DNA of 64,000 nt, from NCBI GenBank assembly GCA_949987705.1, contig OX465281.1, forward strand, positions 201,177,112 to 201,241,111, written 5' to 3'. Below the pieces are notes generated by a model. That model was not told the DNA's origin. It made no database searches and saw only the letters and a list, made by a program, of their open reading frames with translations. The stretch is from Thereva unica (lineage: Eukaryota > Arthropoda > Insecta > Diptera > Therevidae). Both the position numbers and the translations under genes were made by a program. The number at the start of each line of letters is the position of its first letter. The first letter of the stretch is position 1. Below are positions 1-9,741 of this stretch, in pieces.

Positions 1-381
1 GAGGCTTCAGAATTTGAAGAGTTTTGGAAAGCAATAATGACATTAGAAAATTATGACGGTTCTGTAAGATATCCTGAGTTGACAGAATTAGTCAATGCTG
101 TAAGGACTCTTCCTCACAGTAACGCGGATGTTGAGAGAGTTTTTTCAATGTTAACCGACGTTGTTAAGGCAAAAAGGTGGAAGTTGTCGTCAAAAACGGT
201 AGACGCTATTTGCGTGAGCAAATCTGCCGCGAAGAACTTGGGCGAACATAAATTGGATGGAGATCACTTGTTTCTGATGACAACAAAAAAAATGTACTCT
301 CCACTAGAGCCACCACCAGGAAAGGACAACAACTGTGATTGCGACTTAACGTCACCAAGCATGAAAGAAATTAAACTATAA
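1..381 (+). pseudogene. hAT-family transposase, C-terminal dimerisation domain (5' end outside window)
   Basis: The frame is open from base 1 to a stop at 379-381, about 126 codons. The core LPHSNADVERVFS is the signature of the C-terminal dimerisation region of hAT transposases (the usual form is S.A.SERVFS), which lies after the last catalytic acidic residue. The tail after it is Lys-rich and Cys/Asp-rich and looks like the natural C terminus of the protein. The catalytic core lies upstream of the window, so it cannot be judged whether the element is intact. No terminal inverted repeat was recognised in the following 400 bases. It could be a domesticated hAT-derived host gene rather than a transposon, but nothing here supports that. 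Confidence 0.75.
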
Positions 382-810
382 GGGTTTAGTTAACATTGCA
401 TTCTAATTGTACTTATAGTCCAGGAGAGATAGAAGTTGACACCATCAGAAGCCACAATTGAAACACCGGTTCTACCATAATAACACTCCCTATAATTAAA
501 TGTCCTACAATATCCTTTTTTCGCCTTTTTTTGTCAAAAATCTGTTGATCGATTTCAATTCTCTAAAACTCATATTTCTCGTCTTTTTAAGCATAATTAT
601 GTCCTATTTTTTGTTTTCCAAAACAAAATTTATTCGTACCTAAAACGTGAAAAAAACTTGTTTCCACCTGTTCCCTTGAACCAATTTTATCCAAAACACA
701 TTCATTGAATTACTACGATATTTCTCTTAATTATAACGTCAAAAAATCAAAGGGTAGATTTATTTGAACTTTTTCGCTATCCCTCCTGGACTATTTAAAT
801 ATCAATTTTT
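382..810. other. Non-coding AT-rich stretch
   Basis: Sequence between the hAT reading frame and a LINE fragment. No gene, repeat boundary or inverted repeat was recognised. It is rich in T and A runs, consistent with a transposon 3' flank or intergenic DNA. Confidence 0.5.
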
Positions 811-2344
811 AAGTCTTAAGGCTCAAACAGGACCCATCCTTTCCGTCCGCTCCGCACGGCTTTCCTTTGTTCTTTTTAACATTGCGTCCGCTTGATTGTT
901 CCGGTGTTTCCTTAACAAAGAGGTCAACTCTGCCGCATTCTATTCGCTTTTGTACTATTCTATTCCCTATTCTACCAAATCTGTGAAGCCTAGGCCAAAC
1001 AGATGGTTTAATAAGGAGTGCACGAACGCAATCAAAAAAAGAAGCCGCCTTCAGAGTACTCTTGTACCCCGACCGAATCGCTTCGACGAGAGTATATAAA
1101 ACTAAGAAATTCCTGCGAAGTCAGGATAGTCAAAACCTCATTTGACAACAAGTTAAGAAGCAAGCTCATTAGTGCAAGTGGCAAGTTCTATCAAGAAAAA
1201 TTGCATCACATCCACTACCGCTTCCTTCATTTACGATGGAAAGGAATCCAAGGCCGATTTGCTAGTATCCCTGTTTGCCCCAAATTCTTCTTTACCCGAA
1301 ACTGAGGTGGGTGCCTCAAGGAGATCGATGCCGACAAATCCACTGGACCCGATAATATACCCCTTATCGTCTTAAAAAACTGCGCTTTATCTTTGACTAA
1401 AACTCTGCGCAAACTTACTTTTTGTTTTTGGCGGTTCAATTAAAATAGTATTCTATGACGTCAAATCCGAACCCCACCCGATCTCTGCGGGGGTCTCCCA
1501 CGGATTAATTTTATCACCTGGTTTATTCCTTATCTTTATAAATAACCTGTTTTCAATCTCCTTCAACCCACTTCTCAGCTTCGCTGGCGACGGTACCTTG
1601 CGTTACTCCTACAGCTTCGATACAAGACAGACACGTGCCAGATCCTGTCTTGATGACCGTGAACTAATGTCCAACTCTATAAATAGGGACGTTGAACTCA
1701 TTCTAGAGTGGGGAAGCAAGAATCGTCGAATTTAATCCCACCAAAACCAAGTACTGTCTTATTCCAAAAAAAAGTTCAACGTCTCCCCATCCTTGACAGT
1801 TGGTGAAATTGAACTAATGGCCGACCCATCCGTACACATCTTAGGCGTGACATTAGCCAAAGACTTGCGATGGAATGACCACATATTCCAAATCGCCAAA
1901 CAAGCATACCAGTGCTTGGGATTTCTTAAGAGGTGCAAATTCCTCCTACCGGCATCGGCCCGTGCTGTTATTTATAAATTCTACATTCGGCCGCTTCTCG
2001 AATATAACTCCCTTGTTTGTGGCGGCGCTTCGATAACCACCTTGGCATGGTTAGATAAGGTGCAAAAAAGGGCCCTTAAACTAATTGATGACGACACCGC
2101 TTGCTCCACCATCCACCCCCTGAGCCACCGTAGGAATGTAGCAGCACTGACAAAATTTTATCGCTACTATCATAGTGAGTGTTCCTCCAAGATAAACTCT
2201 CTTCTGCCTGTACGGCAATCTTATACCCGCAACACTAGATTAGCCCACTCATCTCACTCCCACCACTTGCAGCCTGTCCGTTCGCGCACTCAACAACATA
2301 GCAATTCGTTTATCAATAGAAAAACTCGACTGTGGAATAATCTC
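811..2344 (+). pseudogene. Jockey-clade LINE (family E1), reverse-transcriptase region, decayed
   Basis: A frame-shifted LINE ORF2. The linker after the endonuclease is seen around 990-1250. The fingers motif DKSTGPDNIP is near 1330, and a remnant of GVPQGS..SP.LF near 1490-1540. An FAGDGTLRYS stretch near 1580 stands where the F/YADD catalytic motif is expected, so a key Asp is lost. The thumb region is open from 1793 on (LGVTLAKDLRWNDHI, RPLLEYNSLV). Several frameshifts and stops make it non-functional. The copy is 5'-truncated and is cut at 2344 by an RTE element; its 3' end resumes at 3877. Other copies of the same family lie at 34400-35330, 48330-48888 (minus) and 58870-60080. Confidence 0.85.
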
Positions 2345-3876
2345 CACCCGGGCCCCATCCAAGACGGAAATAGTAACCGCAATTCATGCGATGGCCAATG
2401 GTAAAGCAGCTGGAAAAGATGGCATCCCGCCAGAATTGTTGAAAGCCGATTCAAGCGTCATAGCAGATGCGCTTCAGCCAATCCTGGAAATAGCATGGAA
2501 CACCTGTACCTTTCCGGAGGATTGGACGGAAGGTATCATAGTCAAAATACCAAAAAAGGGGGACCTAACAATATGCGACAACTGGAGAGGCATCTGTTTA
2601 CTATCTACAGTGGGCAAAATTTTGTCCCATATATTACTATCTAGGATAAGTGAGGCAGTAGATCGAACGCTTAGGAGGCAGCAGGCCGGATTCAGGAAGG
2701 GCCGCTCATGTATTGATCATATCAACACCTTACGAATAATAGTGGAGCAGTCTACTGAATTCCGATCCTCCCTTTACCTTGCTTTCGTAGATTATGAGAA
2801 AGCGTTCGACTCGGTCAATAGGAGCTTTATATGGCAGTCACTACGGCGACGTGGTCTGCCTGATAAAATAATAGAATTGATAAAAGCCCTATATAACAAT
2901 TCCAAATGCAGAGTTCTCCATAATGGAAAATTATCCGACAGCTTCGAGGTGAGCTCAGGACGACAAGGATGCCTACTCTCGCCTTTACTATTTCTTATAG
3001 TAATAAATGACATCCTTGTCGGCGCTCTAGATAGTAGAACAGGCGGCATACAATGGGGTTTGTTAGATCGCCTAAGGATCTCGACTACGCAGATGATATC
3101 TGTTTGCTGGCCCACAGACACCAGGACCTCAAAAACATGATTAACAATTTGGCAACAGAAAGTAGTCCAGCAGGCTTAAGGCTAAATCCAACTAAAACTA
3201 AAGAAATGCGGATAAATGCAAACACCATTGAACGGACAGCGCTGAATAACCGTGACGTGGAACTGGTCGATAAATTCTGCTACCTCGGTAGTATTATTAC
3301 CGAAAATGGCGGTGCAGAAGAAGATGTCAGTTCCAGAATAAATAAAGCACGAGGCGCATATGCATGCCTGTTCCGCATATGGAGATCTACGGAGATCTCA
3401 ACTAACACCAAATTGCGGCTGTTCAACTCCAACGTTAAGGCAGTACTTTTGTACGGTTGCGAAACATGGAAAGTCACCCAATTCATCACAGGGCGCCTAC
3501 AAGTCTTCATCAACAGATGCCTGCGTCGTATCCTAAAAATCCGCTGGCAAGATAGAATTTCAAACGAAGAACTATGGCGCCGTGCCTGCCAAGAAAGGGC
3601 AGACGACCAAATCAGACGAAGGAAATGGAATTGGGTTGGCCACACCTTGCGACGCGAAAACGAAAATCTAGCCAAACAGGCCCTCGACTGGAATCCGCAA
3701 GGATCCCGTCGAGTCGGAAGACCTAGAAGAACGTGGAGGAGAACCCTACTAGCAGAAGCCGCAACAACTGGGAGATCCTGGTCGGAGCTGAGAGCTGTCG
3801 CGCAAAACAGAGTCCGCTGGAGGGCAACTGTTTCCGCCCTATGTCCCATGAGGGATTAAAGGAGCGCAATGATGAA
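2345..3876 (+). mobile_element. RTE-like LINE inserted into E1, 5'-truncated, with target-site duplication
   Basis: The element interrupts the E1 LINE. TGGAATAATCTC at 2333-2344 is repeated as TGGTATAATCTC at 3877-3888, a 12-bp target-site duplication with one mismatch. The E1 reading frame resumes exactly after the second copy. The 3' end is the short tail GGAGCGCAATGATGAA. There is no poly-A tail, as is common in RTE-type LINEs. Fragments of the same or a close family occur at 13976-15316, 16540-17165, 24940-25096 plus 30769-31330, 33590-34110 and 62881-63320. Confidence 0.9.
2391..3859 (+). pseudogene. Reverse transcriptase of the RTE-like LINE
   Basis: Two overlapping frames (2391-3140 and 3053-3859) make up one RT. 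The first holds KAAGKDGIPPELLK, the region with [32 protein letters not shown] (first catalytic Asp) and [11 protein letters not shown] small frameshift near 3050-3080 leads into the second frame, which starts with LDYADDICLL, the intact YADD catalytic motif. The thumb follows, then a C-terminal basic region (GHTLRR, ALDWNPQGSRR, GRPRRTWRR) typical of RTE-type proteins. The endonuclease domain is missing through 5' truncation. One frameshift is enough to inactivate it, but overall conservation suggests a fairly recent copy. Confidence 0.88.
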
Positions 3877-4110
3877 TGGTATAATCTCTCGCAGTCAGTA
3901 TTTCCAAGCTCCAACAACCAAATGCAGGGCCCTTCACCACCGTCTTCAATACCCCCCGTACCTTCACAACTCTTAACCTCTTCCAGTAGAATTATTCTAT
4001 CCTCTATCTCCTCTTCGAACTACGCTTACTACTAGATTGACAATGCATAGCGGTCTGGTAGTACAAAAGATTATCCTACATTTCAAACGTCCACATAAAA
4101 AAATGAACTA
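3877..4110 (+). mobile_element. 3' end of the E1 Jockey LINE (after the RTE insertion)
   Basis: The frame ending at 4033-4035 (from [12 protein letters not shown] on) continues the E1 C terminus broken at 2344. It is followed by a short 3' UTR with the phrase GGTCTGGTAGTAC, seen again at about 37240 in another E1 copy. The minus-strand copy at 48330-48888 shows the uninterrupted order, which confirms that the two halves belong together. Confidence 0.8.
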
Positions 4111-4126
4111 AATCTTACAATTCCAA

Positions 4127-4375
4127 TTAAATATCAATGATATGGTAATCAAATAACTTATTATGAACAACATACATATTTATAAAATACAACTTTCGAT
4201 CAATGAAAATTATGCTGGAAGTCATTTCTTTGCCAAATTTATCTACCAACGAAACTTGAATAAAATCGATTCGAGCATACTTTCCGGGTGGCATAATATT
4301 TAAATCGTTCAATTGATCAATGTAAACTCTCGCAATCATCTCCATAAAATCTATAACAGAAGTGGCACATCCCAT
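4127..4375 (-). CDS. Unrecognised 82-residue ORF
   Basis: The ORF starts at ATG 4375 (reverse) and reads MGCATSVIDFMEMIARVYID, then PPGKYARIDF and KEMTSSIIFIDRKLY, ending in HIIDI. Its composition is protein-like, with mixed charged and hydrophobic residues and no low-complexity runs, and it is not the shadow of any other frame recognised here. No LINE or transposase motif was found in it. It may be a decayed exon, a fragment of an unrecognised transposon protein, or chance. No function is proposed. Confidence 0.2.
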   Translation of the reverse strand: MGCATSVIDFMEMIARVYIDQLNDLNIMPPGKYARIDFIQVSLVDKFGKEMTSSIIFIDRKLYFINMYVVHNKLFDYHIIDI

Positions 4376-5424
4376 GAAATATTCTAAGATTATATAGTGC
4401 AGATTACATCTCTGATATCGCCACCCTATAACTTAACGTCAAGTTCATGCAGACTCACTCAAGTTGTGTGTTGTCTCTGACATCTGGTAAGTCACAACTT
4501 TCATGTCTTTGGCTTGTATTCAAATATAGCAAAAAGTAATATTTCGGGAATTTGTAAATCATCAGGAAATTTACATTTTATCATTCAAATCTGGATGTAG
4601 CAGACGCAAAATTTATGAGAATTGTTATTTAAATTTGATATGTGAATTAAGAAGTGACAGTTTCTTCCACTGTAACCATTGAAAATATAAGCTAACTTCT
4701 AGGGGATGGTACTAAGAAGTGGACATTTTCAAATTTTAAATCTCACTGGGTTTCAATTAAAATTGCGTTACACGCGTTATTGAGTTAGACGAATTATATT
4801 CTCAGCTTATTGCTGCATTAAAGGGCAGTCCTTTAGTAGATTCTTATCATTTCAATAATTTTAACGAATCGCATAACAGTTTGTAAATACTAACACCAAA
4901 TCTACGATAGAACCATTACCTATTAAAAATTAAATTTTATGGTATTTGAAATTTGATTGTCCGCTAAAGCGGTGTCCACTCCTAACAAACATTGTTCAAA
5001 TTTTTGTGGCAAACTTGACAAACATTTGAATAGTGTTTGTATGTGTGGACGCGAGTTTTAAAAATGTTTGGGATTGTATCCAAATGCAATGGAAAACATT
5101 GGATGTTTGTGGAATATTAGTACTTTCATGCACTTTTATGCAGATGGGTGAGGAGCAGGATAAAACCACCATAATTAAGTTTCAAAAGTATTTTGCCAAT
5201 CGAAATTTGTGGGATAAGTCAAGTAACGACAATAAATTAAAATAAAGAGTGCTGATTCATTAAAATTAACTGCGAATGACGTATAAGTGTCCGTGGAGGG
5301 CAATAAAAGGTCCGTGGAGGAGGTCAATAGCAGGTCGTGATAAAGAGGCACACAGAAAATCTTCCGGATTGGCTGCGAAAGACATTAAAGAAGATTCAGA
5401 GAAAGATGATAAAAATGATACTAC
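4376..5424. other. Unassigned AT-rich DNA
   Basis: No homology-bearing reading frame was recognised. The only open frame of note (5033-5245, 70 codons) has no family signature. No repeats shared with the rest of the window were seen here. Confidence 0.5.
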
Positions 5425-5510
5425 TGTTGGGTAGAACAAAATGACTTTGAAAAAGGGGCCTCTTTTACCTTTTGAGCCAGTACATTGTAATACTCCAGTT
5501 TGGCAGAGGA
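5425..5510 (+). repeat. Dispersed ~85-bp repeat, copy 1
   Basis: The stretch runs from TGTTGGGTAG through GGGGCCTCTTTTACCTTTTG to GAGCCAGTACATTGTAAT. The same order of blocks occurs at 58445-58532 (+) and, reversed, at 8345-8435. This points to a small interspersed element or the end of a larger unrecognised one. Confidence 0.6.
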
Positions 5511-5659
5511 TTTCCAAAGAGAAAACTGTACACACTACTCAACCAAAAATGTTCAAAATACTTTAGACTGTTTTGGCTGAGGATTTTCGAAGTGAAAAAC
5601 ACAACCAAATGTGCGCAAAATATTTTAGACACACATCCCAGTCAGCAGCTTGAAAAAAA

Positions 5660-6600
5660 CGTATCATTTCCACCCATAATGCCAATCAATTCTCTTAGGA
5701 GCTGGCGTGGTTGGGGTAGGAGTACGATATGCGTAGTAAGCGCTGACTAGACAGTGATCCGACTTCGACGGAGTATCGTGTTGGGTGGGAAGCAAGAAAA
5801 TGATCAAGAAGGTGGCATCCCTGACCTGCAGTGTCAGGAACACGCGTAGGACCGTTGACCATTTGGTGTAGGTTATTTGTCCCAGCAAAGAGCTCAGCAT
5901 CCCTGCCAGAAACCCTGGTGCCATTCGATTCGAGTAATTCAGCCAATTTTCGTTGTGTACCTTGAAATCACCCGCAACAATGATTTCACACTCCGGATGG
6001 GAGGTTAGGAATTGGAAGATTCGTTCTGAGATAGCGTTGAACGTTAATGAGGAAGCTTCATTACTAATATTAGGACTCATATAGAAAACAGAAGAAAATG
6101 ACGTGCTTAGGAAGTAAAATTTTAATACCGAGATGGTTAAAATTAGATGATGTACTGCTGTACACCTTCTGGAAGGCAACGTCTTTCCTAATATAAATGG
6201 CAATTCCCCTATGAGGGAAGAGATTATGCACTAAAGTGTACCCGGAAACCTGATAACGATCTAATACTCTCGACAGACTATCACACTTAATCCGGATTAT
6301 GACGTCAGAATGACGTAAACTGCATTTTATTTTCATATCTTTTATATGTCATTTTGACGTCATAATCCGGATTAAGGGTGTGGTATAAGTCCTCGTTAGG
6401 TAAAATTTGGGTTTCACTTAGTGCGAATATTGGGGGAGGATATGTGTTAAGATGGTACTTCACTAAATAGACATTTGCTCGAAGCCCTCAGATGTTAATA
6501 AAATCGATACAAAAGTTATTGTATCGTGGCTTCGTTGCAACCGGCAATGCCATTGTCATCATCATCGCGGTTAACGGGATGCACCTTGCTGGGGTGTTAT
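5660..6600 (-). pseudogene. LINE apurinic-like endonuclease domain (Jockey/CR1 type), decayed
   Basis: Read on the minus strand, the N-terminal endonuclease block begins near 6530 with FINIRGLRANV, followed by PPPIFALSETQIL, where E is the metal-binding residue of the ETK/ETQ motif. Further on are HRGIAIYIRKDV (near 6200), IIVAGDFKVHNENW (catalytic GDF, near 5960) and SDHCLVSAYY (the SDH motif, near 5760). The order matches an exonuclease/endonuclease/phosphatase fold of non-LTR retrotransposons. Frameshifts and a local inverted duplication at 6288-6376 interrupt it. No RT domain follows within the expected distance, so the copy is truncated. Confidence 0.75.
6288..6376. repeat. Short inverted duplication within the LINE endonuclease remnant
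   Basis: CTTAATCCGGATTATGACGT and following bases (6288-6316) recur as the reverse complement ending CATAATCCGGATTAAG (6348-6376). The arms are about 29 bases with one mismatch, separated by about 31 bases. Confidence 0.8.
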
Positions 6601-6734
6601 GCCTCCTAAAGCAAGGAGAATCCCGCCAACTGGCTGACGCTGGCGGTGCCGAGATCGGGTGTAAAGGGGAATGGAATTACATATATTATCTGTCCATTGC
6701 ATCCACTTCGGTCTATTTGCTGACTTCACAATAA

Positions 6735-7428
6735 AAATCAATCAATCATGCTTTTGGGTCCACTTTCACGTCCCTTCCGCGATCCCGACACAATTGATGT
6801 TAATTTATGATTTTATGTTTTCGTGTTGTGAGGATTTCTAAAGGTAAATTTACATATCCGACGTTTTTCTGTCGCGCCGCTTTTTTAATATATCAACCAA
6901 TCAAAAACAATGTGATGTGACTGAAAATGATTTGAATGATCTTGTTCGATATATGTAGGTCTCTCGAAATCGAAGGTTCAATTTCTTGGATCGAGATTAA
7001 AACAATGGAATTTGTTAGATGAAAATACTAGAGTACTAGATAAGAAAACTTTACGAGCTATTTTACCAAAAACTCAATAATGCTGAAGGACTTCTACGAT
7101 AATTGGATTTTCATGAAAGTACTGAGGAATAGTGAATTTTTATTGATTCTTCCAATGTCAGTTTAATAGTTGCTTTGCTTCAGAATGACAATAAATACTC
7201 TTCAGCTCCCATAGTATTCAAACTACTCATGGAACATGTTTTGTTTTATGAAAGGCTAGAGGCTCAGCGAAGGCCGTTTTGTACTGTCCACAATAGAGTT
7301 GAGCCGGACTTACAAGAGCCAGTTCATTTGTCCCGTACACGAAAGTAAATTGTACTGAGGCCTTAACTTTTTTAAATGTCCCAGTTCAAATAATGTACTA
7401 TGTACTGAGATATGAGCGTGTATCGTGC
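6735..7428. other. Unassigned DNA
   Basis: No gene, transposon protein or clear repeat was recognised. Reading frames are short and without family signatures. Confidence 0.5.
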
Positions 7429-7735
7429 GATTGTAAATTACGAAGTGGAGAGACATTTCTTACTTCTTTTGCGGCAGTAAAATATCCAATTTGAACTGCG
7501 CCGAGGTGAGATTGTAAACACGAACTCGAACAACATTTTCTTATTTCTTTTGCGACAGTAAAATATCCAATTCGAATTGCGGCGAGGTGAGATTGTAAAC
7601 ATGAACTGCAGAGACATTCTCTTTGCCACAGTAAAGTATCCAATTTAAACCGATCCGTGGTGAGATTGTAAATACGAACTGGAGAGAAATCTCTTACATT
7701 TTTGAGGGAGTGAAATTTTGTACTAAAGAGACAAT
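7429..7735 (+). repeat. Tandem repeat, ~81-bp unit, about 3.5 copies
   Basis: Units begin with (G)TGAGATTGTAAA and contain CAGTAAAATATCCAATT about 55 bases later; they start near 7429, 7504, 7586 and 7660. The second and third units are closest. The third has an internal deletion, and the last loses similarity after ACTGGAGAGA. Confidence 0.85.
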
Positions 7736-7833
7736 TCTTACATTTTTTGAGGGATTCAGTGATATTTCTTACATTTTCCGAGGGAGGTAAATTTTTATTT
7801 TTAAATCTCTATCTATAACAAATAAAACATTTT

Positions 7834-8106
7834 CATGTTCATCGGTTGGTTGATGAGATTCAACTCGTTTCAGGAGGCATAACACTCCAGCGAGTTGTTC
7901 TCGACGCCCCGATGTCAGAGTCGCGAAATGGTTGTGAGTTGGTGGAATAAAATATCGCGGCTAGGTTGTGACAGTTACTTCCTTCTCTTCTCTCTATCTT
8001 CCGGCTAGAGCTGCTGTCCGACATTCACTCTATATGAAAAAATAGATTGTCGACAGTACAAAGGGACTTTCCCTAAGCCTCTAGTCCGTCACAAAAAAAA
8101 AAAAAA
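7834..8106 (+). mobile_element. SINE copy S1, headless (hairpin core plus tail)
   Basis: This copy starts at the CATCGGTTGG core and lacks the tRNA-like head found in S2, S4 and S6. The tail has the shared blocks GGTTGTGACAGTT, CTTCCGGCTAGAGCTGCTGT, GTCGACAGTACAAAGGG and ends in a 15-base A run. Stem arms CATCGG/CCGATG (7840/7909) and CAACTCG/CGAGTTG (7861/7891) can pair. Confidence 0.85.
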
Positions 8107-8344
8107 TGTTATTTTCAATTTTAGGGAGTTTCATTTTAAATCTGTAAATATGTTTTTCCTTATACAGTTAACAAAAATTTTAAAGAATATTTTTGTAATT
8201 AAAATAGGCACGATAATTAATATTCCCATTCATTCATTCATCATTTATCGTATCCCCTCTTTCGTAAACGCAATAGATCTACCACCATCGCAACATTTGA
8301 GCCATTCAATAAGTGACGCGCTAGCAATACAATGGCACCTCTCC

Positions 8345-8435
8345 TCATTTGAAGTGAGACTTTGTACTGGTTCAAAAGGAAAAAGAGGCTCCTCTTCCAA
8401 ACTCATTTTATAATCGTATCCTACCCAACACTTTC
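8345..8435 (-). repeat. Dispersed ~85-bp repeat, copy 2
   Basis: Reverse-complement match to 58445-58532: ACGATTATAAAATGAG, GAGCCTCTTTTTCC and ACCAGTACAAAGT occur in the same order. Confidence 0.65.
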
Positions 8436-8436
8436 A

Positions 8437-8854
8437 CAATCTATTTTTTGGGGCAATTTTTTCGCAATCTCGAAGAGCAGCTCTAGTCGGAAGATAGTGA
8501 AGAGAGGGAGAACTGAAGGAAGGAACTGCCAGAACAATCCGCGATATTTTATTCCAGCTACTCCCAACCATTATCGCGATTATGACATCGGGGCATCGAG
8601 AAAAAACTCGCTGGAGTATTATGCCTCCTGAAACGAGTTGAATCTCATTAACCAACCGACGACATGCGCTTGGTGCGGGGAAGGGCTAGGGAACGCTATG
8701 GCAGGAGGAATCAAGAACGTAAAGAGGGAAGAAAAAAGAAGGGAAGTTGTGTAGGTGGGGAAAATTGAAAAGGCGAAGGACCGGGGTGCTGTCGGGATTC
8801 GAACCCGGGACCTCTGGGATGGCGATCGACTACCGAGCCCCTCCACCCCCGAGG
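8437..8854 (-). mobile_element. SINE copy S2, full structure
   Basis: On the minus strand there is a tRNA-derived head with the pol III B box GGTTCGAATCC (complement of 8805-8815). A pyrimidine-rich linker follows, then the hairpin core (8586-8661) and the tail block with CTAGAGCTGCTC near 8480. The A-box area reads GGCTCGGTAGTCGATC, somewhat diverged. The head resembles a tRNA only in its 5' half and B-box arm, so it is a SINE promoter and not a tRNA gene. Confidence 0.88.
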
Positions 8855-9497
8855 TTAACACGAAGCTACGATTTGTGCTAATTTAAGAGCTGTAGCAATG
8901 TTAACTGACAAGGTCATTACAATTCACTTTTTGGACCCGCACTTTGATTTCATATTCGAAAATCTTTTTTTTTATGTGGCATGGCTGTTTATAATGATGA
9001 AGATGTCAAGCCAAAATAAATCCATCAGTATTCATTCACACCATTTTCGTCTACTTTGTTCTTTCTTTTGTCCAAGCACAAATGTTATTACATACTAATT
9101 CAAAAATTTTGCTGATGATACAATTCAAACAATATTGATTTCGTGCCTTCCTGGATAATTTTCTAGTAACAAACTTTCACATTTTTAATAGTACAACCAT
9201 AAAGGCAAAATATGTTCCGAGTAACGAAGTTCTAATAAGTAAACTTTGAAACGTCAAACTTTCTTGAACGTTTTATGTTAACAACATCAGAAGGGTGATA
9301 TATAGGTGCGATACTCAATGCCCGAAGAAATTATTCTACACTATTTTGCTTCAACAATTTTCAAGTGTTTATAATTACTTGTAAAGTTCGTCAGATATTA
9401 TTTTACGTTTATATTTTACCTTTATATGTATATAACAACTTGATAGCATGACTACAATTTGCATTGAAATAAAATTTTCTCATTTCTTGATTAACAG
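8855..9497. other. Intronic sequence before the first visible TPP2 exon
   Basis: AT-rich, no recognised element. It ends with the splice acceptor TTGATTAACAG immediately before the exon at 9498. The upstream neighbour exon is not visible in this window. Confidence 0.6.
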
Positions 9498-9741
9498 CCA
9501 GCCATGGAACTCATGTTGCATCTATAGCTAGCGGAAACCATTCAAGCAGAGACTTGGATGGTGTTGCACCAAACGCTAAAATAGTTTCTTTAACTATTGG
9601 CGATGGTAGACTTGGTTCAATGGAGACTGGTACTTCACTAGTTCGAGCTATCATTAAAATCATGGAACTTTGTAATGCTGGGACTAAAATTGATGTTATA
9701 AATATGAGCTATGGAGAACATGCGCATTGGTCAAATTCAGG
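9498..9741 (+). CDS. TPP2: TPP2 exon a: catalytic His region
   Basis: The exon follows TTAACAG and encodes [43 protein letters not shown] and [16 protein letters not shown], ending G/gtaagtgg. The catalytic His codon is 9503-9505. A second AG at 9500-9501 could serve as acceptor and would shift the start by four bases; the first gives the better pyrimidine context. The following intron is 10,621 bp. Confidence 0.95.

Noticed and set aside
3280..3849. 189-codon minus-strand ORF
   Set aside because: Shadow of the RTE C-terminal coding region on the plus strand.
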